A stretch of DNA of 64,000 bases from Cordylochernes scorpioides. Its lineage: Eukaryota; Arthropoda; Arachnida; Pseudoscorpiones; Chernetidae. Position 1 is the stretch's first letter. Every line of letters begins with the position of its first letter. Below the pieces are notes generated by a model. It was given only the letters and a program-made list of their open reading frames with translations. It did not search any database and had not been told where the DNA came from. Shown piece by piece: positions 1 through 10,916 of this stretch. Made by a program: the position numbers and the translations under genes. Location of the stretch: NCBI GenBank assembly GCA_030710605.1, contig CP092863.1, positions 142,754,623 to 142,818,622 on the forward strand. The letters run 5' to 3'.

Positions 1-2681
1 GTTGCTTCCGAGACTGCTTTTGTTTCTGCATATCTAGTGTAGTAGTCCGTCAGCACGATTATCCATTTTTTCCTGTTTTTCGTAGATGGCAATGGACCAA
101 CAAAGTCAATTCCAATTCTTTCGAAAGGAAAGTTGGCTGGGGGAATGGGCTGTAGTAGTCCAGAAGGTAATTGGTTTGGGCCTTTTCTACTTTGGCAAAG
201 ATGACACGTCTTAACGAACTCTGAGACATCCTTTAGCATGGATGGCCAAAAGTATTTACTCTTTATTCGGTACATGGTTCTGGCGACACCCAGATGGCCA
301 TTCGACATATGATTGTGATATTCTTTCATAATTTCTCTCTTTTTCTTCTCTGGAACCACAAGCAACCACGCCCTGCCTTCAGGGTTCGGGTTTTTCTTAA
401 AGAGGCATCCATCTTCTACTTTAAAGTTTTGCGCAATTGATCGCCTGCTTCCATTAAGGTTTTTCTTAACACTTTCGATAAACTTATCCTCTTCGTCTGT
501 TATTTGATTTAAAAATAGCCTTTCAAAATCCTCATCCCAATCAGTTTCTGGTAAGGGTCCCCTAGATAAGCCATCGGCGTCCAGATGTTTCTTTCCTGAT
601 TTATGTATTATATCGAAGTCATATTCTTGAATTTTCAATGCCCATCTTGCCAATCGACCTGTTGGATCCTTCAAGTTTTTGAGCCAGCATAAGGCGTGGT
701 GGTCTGTTACTATTTTAAAGTGTCTTCCATAAAGGTAGGGTCGTAATTTTGACATTGACCAGACAACGGCCAGACATTCTTTTTCAGTGGTTGAATAATT
801 TTGCTCCGCTTTACTTAGGGTACGACTCAAATATGAGATCACCTTCTCTTCACCACCGATGTCTTGGACAAGTGTTGCACCTATGCCGATGTTGGACGCA
901 TCAGTATGAACATAAGTAGGTGCATTTGGATTGAAGTGACCTAAAATTGGTGGACTTAATAGTGCTGTTTTTAGGGTTTGAAACGCTTCCTCTTGTCTTT
1001 CTGTCCAGATAAATGATACACTTTTTTTTATAAGGTTGGTCAAAGGGTCAGCAATTTTTGAGAAGTCTTTGATAAATTTTCTATAATATGAACACATTCC
1101 CAAAAAGGATTGTACTTCTTTGACCTTTTTGGGCCGAGGGAAATTTCTGACAGCTTTGATGTTATTTTCCGCGGGTTTTATACCATGTTTGCTCGTTATA
1201 TAGCCGAGAATCTCCAATTCTTCAAAAGCAAATCGGCATTTTTTGTCGTTTAACCTTAAATTAGATTCACGAAAACATCTAAAAACAGCTTCAAGTCTTT
1301 TGAGGTGCGTTGGAAAATCCGGGCTATATATGATAACATCATCCAGATAACACAAACAAATTTGCCATCTCAGATTTCCAAGCATATTCTCCATATTTCT
1401 CTCAAAGGTAGCAGGCGCGTTACAAAGTCCAAAAGGCATCACGTTGAATTCATATAATCCATGTGCTGTAGTGAAAGCTGTTTTCTCTTTGTCTCTTTCT
1501 TCGACTTCAACTTGCCAATATCCAGATCTGAGGTCTATTGCTGAGAAGTGTGTAGATCCTTGGAGAGTATCCATAACTTCGTCTATTCTAGGGATCGGAT
1601 AGACATCTTTTACTGTCACATTATTCAGTTTTCTGTAGTCCACACAAAATCTGTATTTACCATCTCGCTTCTTGACCAATATTACTGGAAAAGACCAGGG
1701 GCTAGAAGATGGCCTAATTATGCCTTCTGTAAGCATCTCGTCAATTTGCTCTTTTATAATATCTCGTTCTTTAGCACTTACCCGGTAAGGCTTGTGTTTA
1801 ATTGGCTTCGCGTCTTCTGTGTCTATCCGATGTTTTGCCAAATTGGTTCTCCCTAATCTCGACGAAAAAAGATCTCCATACCTTTCTAAAACTTGTTTTA
1901 ACTCCTTCTGTTCCTTTGGTGAAAGATTTTCGTTTATTTGGAATCTAGGTTCTTTGTTCTCTTCTACCTCTCTTTCTCGACTCACATTTATTTTCGCTGG
2001 ACTACTTCCAAAAGCCAATGTTTGGTTTTTCATTATTTTTAACGGTCGAGGATACGGATTAGTTATCCAGATGTGTGTTTCCCTATTTATAACATTGATC
2101 AAGCTTCTTGCTAGACGAAGTCCATTTGTTTGAAACATTTTGCTGCTCTCCTCGATAATATATTCTCCATCCTCTGTTTCTACCAATGCCTTGATCAATT
2201 TCATGGAACATTCCGGTACAATGGAATCCTTGGCACTCTTTATTTTCAACATTTCAAAATTGATTTCGTCATGATTATTCGTCAAATCGTATTTGATAGT
2301 TTCTTGCTTACAATCTATTTTTGCGTTCATTTTCTTAAGGAAATCTCTCCCAAGAATTAATGTCCGTAAATGCGTTTTCAATATCACAAAGTTGTGTGAT
2401 AATGTTTCGTCATCAATTTTTATATTTAAAAATATACTTCCTACCATGTCCAATTTTTTTCCATCGGGTCCTGCACAAATTTTTGCGAGTTTACTTATAC
2501 CATGGCCTGTATCGAGGGCCGTTCTGAGGTCGACCACTGAGAGGTCAGCACCTGTATCAACCAAAGCTTCAAAAGTCCCTATCTTGTCCACGTTAATTTT
2601 TAATTTGTATTTAGGGTCCAACTTCTTGATTCCGTTTATGGTCGACTTGCTTTGATTGACAGATTCAGGCGCGACGCTTAG
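1..2681 (-). CDS. pol: Ty3/gypsy retrotransposon pol (partial, runs off window start)
   Basis: Minus-strand reading in the -1 frame relative to gag gives, in order: aspartic protease with DTGA codons at 2547-2558; reverse transcriptase with VDYRKLN and the catalytic YLDD at 1338-1349; RNase H with TDHHALCWL near 690-720; an HHCC integrase zinc-binding region around 190-320; and an integrase core with IDFVGP near 95-112 and LTDYY near 30-45. Protease-RT-RNaseH-integrase is the Ty3/gypsy order. I saw no stop in the stretches I translated, so the element may be fairly young. The last integrase acidic residue, the C-terminus and the 3' LTR lie outside the window. No ATG is needed because expression is expected by ribosomal frameshift from gag. 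Clade within Ty3/gypsy is not determined. Confidence 0.93.
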
Positions 2682-3841
2682 TTTAAATCTTCCAACACGG
2701 AATATCTATTCCGGGTAGGAATATTTGTCTGTGTGTTATGACATACATCGGCATAAAGCCGAGGTCCTGATTTCTCTGATATTTCATTCATTTGGCATTT
2801 CTCTTCGACCTTCTCTTGGGTATCTGCTGGATCCTCTTCTAAGATTCTTATAAACTTGACCCTACAATAACGGGCCACGTGCCCTGGCTTGTTACATTTA
2901 AAGCAGATTGGTCTCCCGTCTTCTGTCCTATTCCTAATTGAATTTGGATTCTTATTGTATGTTTTACTTGGGTAGACTGGTTTTGGCTCAGGATTAGGAG
3001 TGTAAGATCGTCTAGGGGCAGATACCTGGGGCAGAGGTTTGTCCTGGTAGTACCTCGGAGTGGGGGCCTGGGGCTTGGAGGTGTTCTGGTAGTACCTCGG
3101 AGCGGGGGCCTGGGGCTTGGAGGTGTTCTGATATGGTCTTCTGAACGACGTAGCATTCTTCCATTGCTCTTGATGATGGGGACGAGGAGAGCGTGGTCCA
3201 TTATATAGAGCTTTTGATTTTTCTGCACGTTCTTGGTAATTCTTTTCGAACAAATCCAGCTTCTTACAAATTTCTAGGAGTTCATTGGTATTTTTAGGAG
3301 GGTTTAGGTGAAGGGCAAAAGAGTATTCTTTCTTTAACCCTCTAATAACCCAGTTTATTTTAGTCTTTTCTTCCATTTGGGGGTCGACCTTGTTGCACAG
3401 TACAAGGATATCCTCTGCGAACCTGATTGCAGGTTCATTCCACTGTTGCATCCTGTTTAGTTTCATCTTAATTTCTTCTTTGTTGGCGTCTGAGGCAAAA
3501 TCCTCAATTAGGCGGCTCTTGAAATTTTCCCAGCTGGTGAAACTTATCTTGTGTAGGTTCAGCCAGGTTTTGGCGCTACCAATCATATTCATGGCAGCAT
3601 AACGAGAGATAATGTAGTCTGCCCAATGGTACAGGAAGCCAATTTCTTCAAGAGATTCAATCCATGGGCGAGGGTCTTCCGTTCCATCATACTTGGGGAT
3701 GTCGATGTTGGGATTCAGGACAACTGGGTCGGAACTAGCATCTCTACCAATTGTTGCACCAGGTTGCGGCTTGGCAGACTCTTCAGCCTTGATTCTCTCC
3801 TGTGCTGGGTCTTGCATCTTACCAGAGCGTGTTTCAACCAT
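2678..3841 (-). CDS. gag: Ty3/gypsy Gag polyprotein with CCHC zinc knuckle
   Basis: 387 residues starting at the ATG ending at 3841. The N-terminal half has the retrotransposon Gag (capsid-like) pattern (PKYDGTEDPRPWIESLEE, then AKTWLNLH and NWVIRGLKKEYSF). It is followed by a basic, proline-rich stretch with two near-identical YYQNTSKPQAP repeats. A zinc knuckle CX2CX4HX4C (CFKCNKPGHVARYC) sits at residues 313-326 (2864-2905) and would bind genomic RNA. The ORF ends in TAA at 2678-2680, directly after a -1 slippery heptamer, and pol continues in the -1 frame. It is intact in length. I see no clear primer-binding site or LTR in the 250 bp upstream before unrelated repeat DNA, so the 5' end is probably truncated. 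Confidence 0.92.
   Translation of the reverse strand: MVETRSGKMQDPAQERIKAEESAKPQPGATIGRDASSDPVVLNPNIDIPKYDGTEDPRPWIESLEEIGFLYHWADYIISRYAAMNMIGSAKTWLNLHKISFTSWENFKSRLIEDFASDANKEEIKMKLNRMQQWNEPAIRFAEDILVLCNKVDPQMEEKTKINWVIRGLKKEYSFALHLNPPKNTNELLEICKKLDLFEKNYQERAEKSKALYNGPRSPRPHHQEQWKNATSFRRPYQNTSKPQAPAPRYYQNTSKPQAPTPRYYQDKPLPQVSAPRRSYTPNPEPKPVYPSKTYNKNPNSIRNRTEDGRPICFKCNKPGHVARYCRVKFIRILEEDPADTQEKVEEKCQMNEISEKSGPRLYADVCHNTQTNIPTRNRYSVLEDLN
2681..2687 (-). promoter_or_regulatory. -1 ribosomal frameshift slippery heptamer (T TTA AAC) at gag end
   Basis: Read on the minus strand, gag ends GA-T-TTA-AAC-TAA. T TTA AAC fits X XXY YYZ in the gag frame and lies immediately before the stop. Slipping back one base gives TTT AAA CTA AGC, which is exactly the open pol frame leading to the protease. 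I did not work out a downstream pseudoknot. Confidence 0.8.
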
Positions 3842-4087
3842 CCTACAAATTTATATAAGGGAATAATGAGATAAGTCTACTTTAAGTAACCTCCAGCAAG
3901 ATCTATTTATTTTCTCACATCAAAGAGAGCAGTGAAGTCACAGTGTACCTAAATACAAATGATGATAATCTAATCTGTTTTAAATAAATATCATTGAATA
4001 TTTTATATATAAAAATAAATAAATATATAATTTAAATTTCAAATATATTAAAAATAATATAAGAAATACGCCATTAATCATGATGTA
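3842..4087. other. Gag leader remnant and AT-rich spacer
   Basis: About 245 bp between gag and the U6-derived array. No LTR, PBS or other gene could be recognised. The part from about 3980 is nearly pure A/T. Confidence 0.5.
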
Positions 4088-4090
4088 ACA

Positions 4091-4128
<38 letters not shown>

Positions 4129-4352
4129 GGCCCCTGTGATACCAGTTCGGCGGTACAACTACAACAATAGGAAGGATACAGAGAAGATTAGCATGGCCCC
4201 TGTGATACCAGTTCGGCGGTACAACTACAACAATAGGAAGGATACAGAGAAGATTAGCATGGCCCCTGTGATACCAGTTCGGCGGTACAACTACAACAAT
4301 AGGAAGGATACAGAGAAGATTAGCATGGCCCCTGTGATACCAGTTCGGCGGT

Positions 4353-4392
<40 letters not shown>

Positions 4393-5622
4393 GGCCCCTG
4401 TGATACCAGTTCGGCGGTAAAACTACAACAATAGGAAGGATACAGAGAAGATTAGCATGGCCCCTGTGATACCAGTTCGGCGGTACAACTACAACAATAG
4501 GAAGGATACAGAGAAGATTAGCATGGCCCCTGTGATACCAGTTCGGCGGTACAACTACAACAATAGGAAGGATACAGAGAAGATTAGCATGGCCCCTGTG
4601 ATGCCAGTTTGGCGGTACAACTACTACAATAGGAACGATACAGAGAAGATTAGCATGGCCCCTGTGATACCAGTTCGGCGGTACAACTACTACAATAGGA
4701 ACGATACAGAGAAGATTAGCATGGCCCCTGTGATACCAGTTCGGCGGTACAACTACTACAATAGGAAGGATACAGAGAAGATTAGCATGGCCCCTGTGAT
4801 ACCAGTTCGGCGTTACAACTACTACAGTAGGAAGGATACAGAGAAGATTAACATGGCCCCTGTGATACCAGTTCGGCGGGACAACTACTACAATAGGAAG
4901 GATACAGAGAAGATTAGCATGGCCCCTGTGATACCAGTTCGGCGGTACAACTACTACAGTAGGAAGGATACAGAGAAGATTAGCATGGTCCCTGTGATAA
5001 CAGTTCGGCGGTACAACTACTACAATAGGAACGATACAGAGAAGATTAGCATGGCCCCTGTGATACCAGTTCGGCGGTACAACTACTACAATAGGAACGA
5101 TAAAGAGAAGATTAGCATGGCCCCTGTGATACCAGTTCGGCGGGACAACTACTACAATAGGAAGGATACAGAGAAGATTAGCATGGCCCCTGTGATACCA
5201 GTTCGGCGGGACAACTACTACAATAGGAAGGATACAGAGAAGATTAGCATGGCCCCTGTGATACCAGTTCAGCGGTACAACTACTACAATAGGAAGGATA
5301 CAGAGAAGATTAGCATGGCCCCTGTGATACCAGTTCGGCGGTACAACTACAACAATAGGAAGGATACAGAGAAGATTAGCATGGCCCTTGTGATACCAGT
5401 TTGGCGGTACAACTACTACAATAGGAACGATACAGAGAAGATTAGCATGGCCCTTGTGATACCAGTTTGGCGGTACAACTACTACAATAGGAAGGATACA
5501 GAGAAGATTAGCATGGCCCCTGTGATACCAGTTCGGCGGTACAACTACTACAGTAGGAAGGATACAGAGAAGATTAGCATGGTCCCTGAGCAAGGATGAC
5601 ACGAAAAATCGTGAAGCGTTCT
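4088..5622 (+). repeat. 66-bp tandem array derived from the 5' half of U6 snRNA (23 cores)
   Basis: The unit is 57 nt alignable without gaps to U6 snRNA from TTCGGC through ATACAGAGAAGATTAGCATGG to CCCCTG, plus a 9-nt linker (tgataccag). The core recurs every 66 bp with ATGs at 4127, 4193 and so on to 5579, giving 23 cores. Each keeps the ACAGAGA box (one unit has AAAGAGA) and the AGC triad. The stretch between TTCGGC and GATACAG has drifted in most units (CAACTACAACAATAGGAAG), but the first unit (4091) and the fifth (from 4352) keep the U6 form ATATACTAAAATTGGAACG. The array closes with U6 3' sequence. Because 66 is a multiple of 3, long repetitive frames stay open on both strands; these look incidental. 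Confidence 0.93.
5588..5622 (+). pseudogene. U6 snRNA 3'-end remnant closing the array
   Basis: GAGCAAGGATGACACG followed by AAAAATCGTGAAGCGTTC matches the U6 internal stem-loop and 3' region with a few changes. It follows the last core in native U6 order, so the last core plus this segment is a nearly contiguous U6 3' two-thirds. There is no oligo-T terminator immediately after it, so it is unlikely to be an active U6 gene. Confidence 0.85.
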
Positions 5623-5727
5623 CTCTGACCACTCAAATGAACATCTTAGATAGCAAAGCGTACCATCTATAATAATAATTATCAACATCAATTTTTATTA
5701 TGATATATCATATAAATATTTTATATA

Positions 5728-6306
5728 TACAGTCATAGACAAAGCTTAAGGAAGTTGTACCTTTTAGCATGTGTATCGGGATTCAGACAATAACTCTGAA
5801 AGATATTACAGTGACCTTTATTGGAGACACACGAGATAACCAAGTATGTATACACTCATAGACAAAGCTTAAGGAAGTTGTACCTTTCAGCATGTATATC
5901 GGGATTCAGACAATAACTCTGAAAGATATTACAGTGACCCTTTATTGAAGACACACGAGATAACCAAGTGTGTATACACTCATAGACAAAACTTAAGGAA
6001 GTTTTACCTTTCAGCATGTATATCGGCATTCAGACCATACCTCTGAAAGATATTACAATGACCTTTATTGGAGACACACGAGCTAACAAAGTATGTATAC
6101 ACTCATAGACAAAACTTAAGAAAGCTTTACCTTTTAGCATGTATATCGGGATTCAGACAATAACTCTGAAAGATATTACAGTGACCCTTTATTAAAGACA
6201 CACGAGATAGCTAAGTGTGAACAAAATTGCCTCTGAATCTTAAAAAAAAAGGACGTCTGGCGAAATCAAATACTTTCTACTACCTTATGTTTTTGTCTAT
6301 GAGTGA
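5728..6306 (+). mobile_element. TIR DNA element (Tc1/mariner-like end) with four tandem left ends
   Basis: The left end TACAGTCATAGACAAA (5728) is the inverse of TTTTTGTCTATGAGTGA at about 6290-6306. The left-end segment is repeated four times at about 123-bp spacing (5728, 5851, 5975, 6098), each beginning TACACTCATAGACAAA or TACAGTCATAGACAAA. No transposase is seen, so the element is non-autonomous. The outer TA is compatible with Tc1/mariner target preference. A lone left end with similar sequence is at 19795 (and 46195 in copy 2). Confidence 0.65.
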
Positions 6307-6535
6307 AAATTAAATTTCACGTTCAGTAATTGGCAGTGGTGCCATTTTGGGGGTTCATTGTGAAATTTTATTTTTCAATATATCATATATTACAACATTG
6401 GCTACGAGAGACGGCCGCACTTAACATCGCTCCCAGCTAAGTACTTTTTATTTCTCTAAACTAGTAATTCTTTTAATTTTTTCATATAATATACATTGCT
6501 AGACTGTCACTCTTTCATAAAGCATTCAGAAAAAG

Positions 6536-7492
6536 ATGAAAATTCTCTCTGGCCCCAACATTACTTTTGTTTTGTATTTGCTAATTTGCATACAAACGCC
6601 AAACTTCCTGTTACAAAAATATGCTAATTTTAGGATGAAAATCTATAGGAAATTATCGCACAATATCTACTGCTCCCCTCTACCCTCGTCAAAACTTTCT
6701 CAAATGTTTCATGCTAAGGTTTTAGCTATTTTGCTAATAATTGGAGGTATTGAACTCAATCCTGGACCTAAGGGACAAACAACTCTGACACCCGCGATTT
6801 TACCGGCAACACACGAATCGGCAGACAGTGATTTAAAGGTGCTGATATTGAATTTGTCAACTGAAATGAAAAGTATGCGAGAAAGACTAGATTCGGGATT
6901 GGCGCAAATAGAAAGACGATTGAAAGAATGGGATAAGAGAGCTCAAGAGATGGAGACGAAAATAACTCAAAGTATGGAGGCACAACGCAACACCGATAAA
7001 AGGGTTGTCAGCAACACTCTGCTACTGCACGAACTGGAGGCTAGAATAGAATATACAGAGGCGAGACTTCGCGAACAGAATCTTATTTTCTATGGCATTG
7101 TAAGAGAGGAAAATGAAAACCCCTTCGACTGTAACCGCAAGGTCAAAAGCATAATCACAGATAAAATGGGACTCACCGATGAAGTCAAAATAACAAAATG
7201 CCATAGGCTATCCCGAGCTGAGAATTCACCGGTACTGGCGGTAATACCGGACCATGAAGAAAGAGCAAGAGTGCTTTCTAATGCAATTAAACTCAAAGGG
7301 TCAAAAATATTTATCAGTAAAGACTATAGCCTCAAAGTAAGGGACCAAAGAAGAATTCTAATTGCGAAGAGAAAGGAGCTGTTTGGGAGGGGTATAAAAG
7401 CCAAATTAAGGGACAACAAACTCATCATAGATGATACGACTTATAGTGTGGTGAACGGTGAGATCGTTAATTCTAGAGGAAATACAATATAG
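6536..7492 (+). CDS. LINE-A ORF1 protein with N-terminal 2A-like motif and coiled coil
   Basis: 318 residues from the ATG at 6536. Residues 8-20 and 61-69 are hydrophobic, and residues 70-78 read GGIELNPGP, a 2A-like motif. A heptad-like charged region follows (about 90-180; LSTEMKSMRERLD, EARIEYTEARLREQN). Next is an RRM-like segment starting NLIFYGIVRE and a basic C-terminal domain ending in DDTTYSVVNGEIV. Coiled coil plus RRM plus C-terminal domain is the architecture of L1-type ORF1 RNA-binding chaperones. The expected role is RNP formation with the element's RNA. The 2A motif would split off the first 77 residues during translation; the canonical aspartate two residues before the glutamate is replaced by glycine, so activity is uncertain. 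The frame is intact, unlike ORF2. Confidence 0.8.
   Translation: MKILSGPNITFVLYLLICIQTPNFLLQKYANFRMKIYRKLSHNIYCSPLPSSKLSQMFHAKVLAILLIIGGIELNPGPKGQTTLTPAILPATHESADSDLKVLILNLSTEMKSMRERLDSGLAQIERRLKEWDKRAQEMETKITQSMEAQRNTDKRVVSNTLLLHELEARIEYTEARLREQNLIFYGIVREENENPFDCNRKVKSIITDKMGLTDEVKITKCHRLSRAENSPVLAVIPDHEERARVLSNAIKLKGSKIFISKDYSLKVRDQRRILIAKRKELFGRGIKAKLRDNKLIIDDTTYSVVNGEIVNSRGNTI
6743..6769 (+). other. 2A-like ribosome-skipping motif (GGIELNPGP)
   Basis: Codons GGA GGT ATT GAA CTC AAT CCT GGA CCT. The canonical consensus is DxExNPGP; here D is G. A hydrophobic run (VLAILLII) precedes it, as is usual for 2A-like sequences of APE LINEs, some of which also act as signal peptides when uncleaved. 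Confidence 0.65.
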
Positions 7493-7616
7493 CAACAAGA
7501 AACGGTGATCACGGTTCCGAAAGGAATTGTTAAGCCACATTTTAATAAGATTGAAAAAATATGTAAAAATAAAGATTCAAGTGCTGGCGTTGTACCATAT
7601 GTAAATACGTTAAACA

Positions 7617-10600
7617 ATGAAATATGCAAATTCGCTCCTAAAAATATCAAAGCAAGATCATGCTAGGGAAGCGAATATTAGTCTTAAGATTGTAAATGGA
7701 AGAATTAACTATGGAGGAAGGAAACAGCTTTCACTGTTGTGCTGGAATATTAACGGTTTAGTCAGGATTTCATCCACTTTCCCTTTAGTTGATTACCTGA
7801 AAAAATTTAACATATTCGCTCTAACTGAAACATGGACTGATCGTTACTTAGAATACAAACTGAACGGATTTCAATTGATAGAATCTAAGGCCTCCAGAAA
7901 ACACTGGATAATTATTACTATAAAATTGAACACCAGAATATTAACATGCATTTTTGTTGTTTACCTACCACCAAATGAAAATTATATGACTAACAGAAAT
8001 ATTTTACAGGAATGTATAGAAGTCGAAATTTCAGAGGGATACGAAGTTGTACTAGCTGGTGATTTTAACACGCGCACAGGAACACAGGGATACCTACACA
8101 ACCCACTAATGCTGCCCACCTCTTTAAATGCCAGTCGTAACTCCAAGGACGAGGTAATTTCCCCTAATGCAGTGCAATTTATAAATTTTCTTGAAGATAA
8201 CCTCCTGGTAATTATAAATGGAAGAACGAAGAGTGATGAAAATAGGGAATACACCTACATATCAGAACGGGGTTCCTCTGTGGTAGATTACTGTATAGTT
8301 TCTCACTCGCTCCTAGAACATAGAATTGATTTGTTGATTAATCCACTTCCATATTCGGATCATATGCCAATGGTTATTAAAGTGGACTCCAACTTAGATG
8401 GAATGAAACTTGAAAGCTCTACACCTCGTACCTTTAAAAAGTACAAATGGGCATCCGAAAAAGAGACTCCCTTCATACAGAATCTAGTCGCAATACAAGG
8501 ATCTTGGAATTCACCGATTGAAATGCTAACTAATAATTTCACCAATCAAATCCGGAGTGAAATGCATACTGCTGGTATGCAAGTAGTAATAACACCCGAT
8601 GGTCCTAAATCCAAACCTTGGTTCGACCGTGAGTGCTACTTAACAAAAAAATCTCTAAAATCTCAGCTTAAAATCTACATAAGATCAAACAGTGAAGGTG
8701 ACCGCAAGGCATACGCTTTATTAAAAAAGAAATACTCATCACTTCTGACTGGCAAAAAGAAAACCTACTATGCTAAAATACAAGAGAGGTTGAAGGAGGT
8801 GAGGGACTCTGCGGGTTTTTGGAAAACAATATCACTTTTTAAAAATAGAAGAACAACTCTCGGGAACATTTCTATTCAAAAATGGCAACAGTTTTATACC
8901 GAACTTCTCGCGACTTCGCCACCAGTCAAGTGCGATTGGCCCATAAGAGTTATACTGATGCCAGACGACGAGTTAATGGCCGAAATATCCTTGTCGGAGA
9001 TAACTGGAGAAATCGCTCACTTGAAGCGCAATAAGGCTTGTGGACTTGATAATATTCCTAATGAAGCTATAAAAGCCTTGCCCCCAGCTTATTTGACTGC
9101 CTTAAAAGATATTTACAATAGAGTTCTAAAAACTGGTCAATTCCCAACAACTTGGTGCAAAACAATTATACATCCCATCTTTAAAAATGGTGATGCCGAC
9201 AATCCTCACAATTATCGGGGAATAGCACTTCTAAGCAACCTCGCTAAGCTTTTCTCATCAATAATGAAAATACGGCTAAGCAACTGGACCGAAAATAGAG
9301 CAATTATACCGGAAAATCAAGCGGGTTTCAGAAAAGAACATTCATGCCAGGATCATATTTTTACTTTAGTCTCACTAATCCAATTAACACTTAGACGTAA
9401 AAGACGAAAGTTCTACGCTTTCTTTATTGATCTTAAAAAGGCTTTTGATACGGTGCCCCAAGCTCTCCTATGGAAAAAAACTGTTAGACATTGGATTAAA
9501 TTTCCGATTCATAAATCTAATTAAGAATTACTACGAAAACATGACAGCTGCGGTGAGATGGAACAATTCACTCACTGAATTTATCAAAATAAAATCCGGA
9601 GTGTTACAGGGTGAGCCACTATCTCCTTACTTATTCATACTTTTTATTAATGACCTGATTGGTACTTTTGACTGCTCTGATATACCTGGTATTTATCTGC
9701 CAAAGCATGGAAATGTCCATTTGTTACTATATGCAGATGATATTGTACTGATAGGCGAATCTAAGAACAATTTGCAGTTAAAAATTAATATGATACGAAA
9801 ATATTTTGAGGAAAATATGCTAACGCTGAACGAAAACAAATAAAAATAATGGTATTTCACAATGGTGGGAAGCGGTCAAAATCCGATATTTGGTATTGGG
9901 GACAACAAACACTGAATGTCACGGAAAGATACATGTATCTAGGATATCCACTCACCTCAACAAACTCTTTTAAGCAAGCCGCATTATACTATAAGGGTAA
10001 AGCTCTCGCTGCCAGTGGTGCGGTATGGCCTATTCTGACCAGGTCGAAGATGAACTCTTTTAAATCCTCTATGAAACTTCTTGACGCGATGGTTCTATCA
10101 ACCCTGCTATACGCGGCACCTATTTGGGAAAATGAGCATACATTAATTGTTGATCAAATTCAGGACTCATTTATGCGAAGATATCTAAATCTACCAAGAT
10201 ACACCCCCGGATACATGCTTAGGATAGAATTGGGAAGAGTCTCACTCAGCGTTACAGTCTTGAAACTTACCTTAAAGTTCTGGTTGAGAATGCTGGGAAT
10301 GGGTGAAACTAGATTGCCGCTGCTCTGCTTGTCCCAGCTGTGGGAAATCTCAAACGCAACGAAAAAATATATAGGTTTCACAGGAAGTATAGTTAATATT
10401 TTAAACACCACCGGATTTCAATGGCTGAATTTCTGCACAGACTATAGAACATTACAAAGATAAATTCCCTACATAATCAGGACTGCAATAGATCAATCTC
10501 TGCAAAAGGATCACACAAGAATAATAAATTCAAGACTATACCCCCACTATAAAAACATCTGCTCAACTCCGTTACCGGAACACTATCTGTCCAGCGATTT

Positions 10601-10916
10601 CCCGCTCCGGGTCAAACGGTGTATTGCCGGACTGAGAATACTCTCGGTGCTCTTTACTGATGATCGCCCCAGAATATTTAAAACAGACGGTTGGACATGC
10701 AATATTTGCGGGACAAGAATGGAGCCGGGGCTACATCACCATATACTCTCATGTATGGGGCTGAAAGACGAACGAGAAGTGCTCCTCAGTGAAATAGGCC
10801 TTGAGGGACTCTCTCTGGAGCTCCTGTTGAATGAGGTGGTGAGAAATAGAGCTGGAGCGTTTGCGTTGTTCAAATTTTGGAAGACGGCTGAAGAGAAAAG
10901 GAAGCTATATACATAA
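7617..10916 (+). pseudogene. LINE-A ORF2: APE endonuclease + reverse transcriptase (frameshifted)
   Basis: Endonuclease motifs are visible in order: CWNING, TETWTD, AGDFNTRTG, DYCIVSH and YSDHMP, the expected APE catalytic set. The part between IESKASR and KHWIIIT looks internally deleted. RT motifs follow: PIFKNGDADNPHNYRGIAL, ENQAGFRKEHSCQDH, FIDLKKAFDTVP, GVLQGEPLSPYLF and catalytic YADD (9730-9741). The C-terminal part carries a CX2C...HX4C finger (CNICGTRM...HHHILSC). Damage: frameshift near 9450-9530 (frame 3 to frame 1), a return shift near 9838-9848, and an in-frame TAA at 10461-10463. It would make nicking/RT protein for target-primed reverse transcription if intact; here it is dead. 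CR1/L2-like affinity is my inference. Confidence 0.85.

Noticed and set aside
1548-2655. Series of plus-strand ORFs over the first 2.7 kb
   Set aside because: Antisense of the continuous gypsy pol reading frame.
4457-5599. 380-codon plus-strand ORF with 22-residue MAPVIPVRRYNY repeats
   Set aside because: Same array; the frame follows from repeat length, and the unit is explained by U6 sequence.
4088-5622. CRISPR-like array
   Set aside because: Eukaryotic context, no unique spacers: the entire 66-bp unit repeats and is explained by U6.
5588-5622. Functional U6 snRNA gene
   Set aside because: No native 5' end directly upstream, substitutions in the 3' stem, and no T-run terminator.
3980-5632. 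550-codon minus-strand ORF of NLLCILPIVVVVPPNWYHRG repeats
   Set aside because: It is the reverse reading of the 66-bp U6-derived array; a period divisible by three keeps frames open on both strands without selection.
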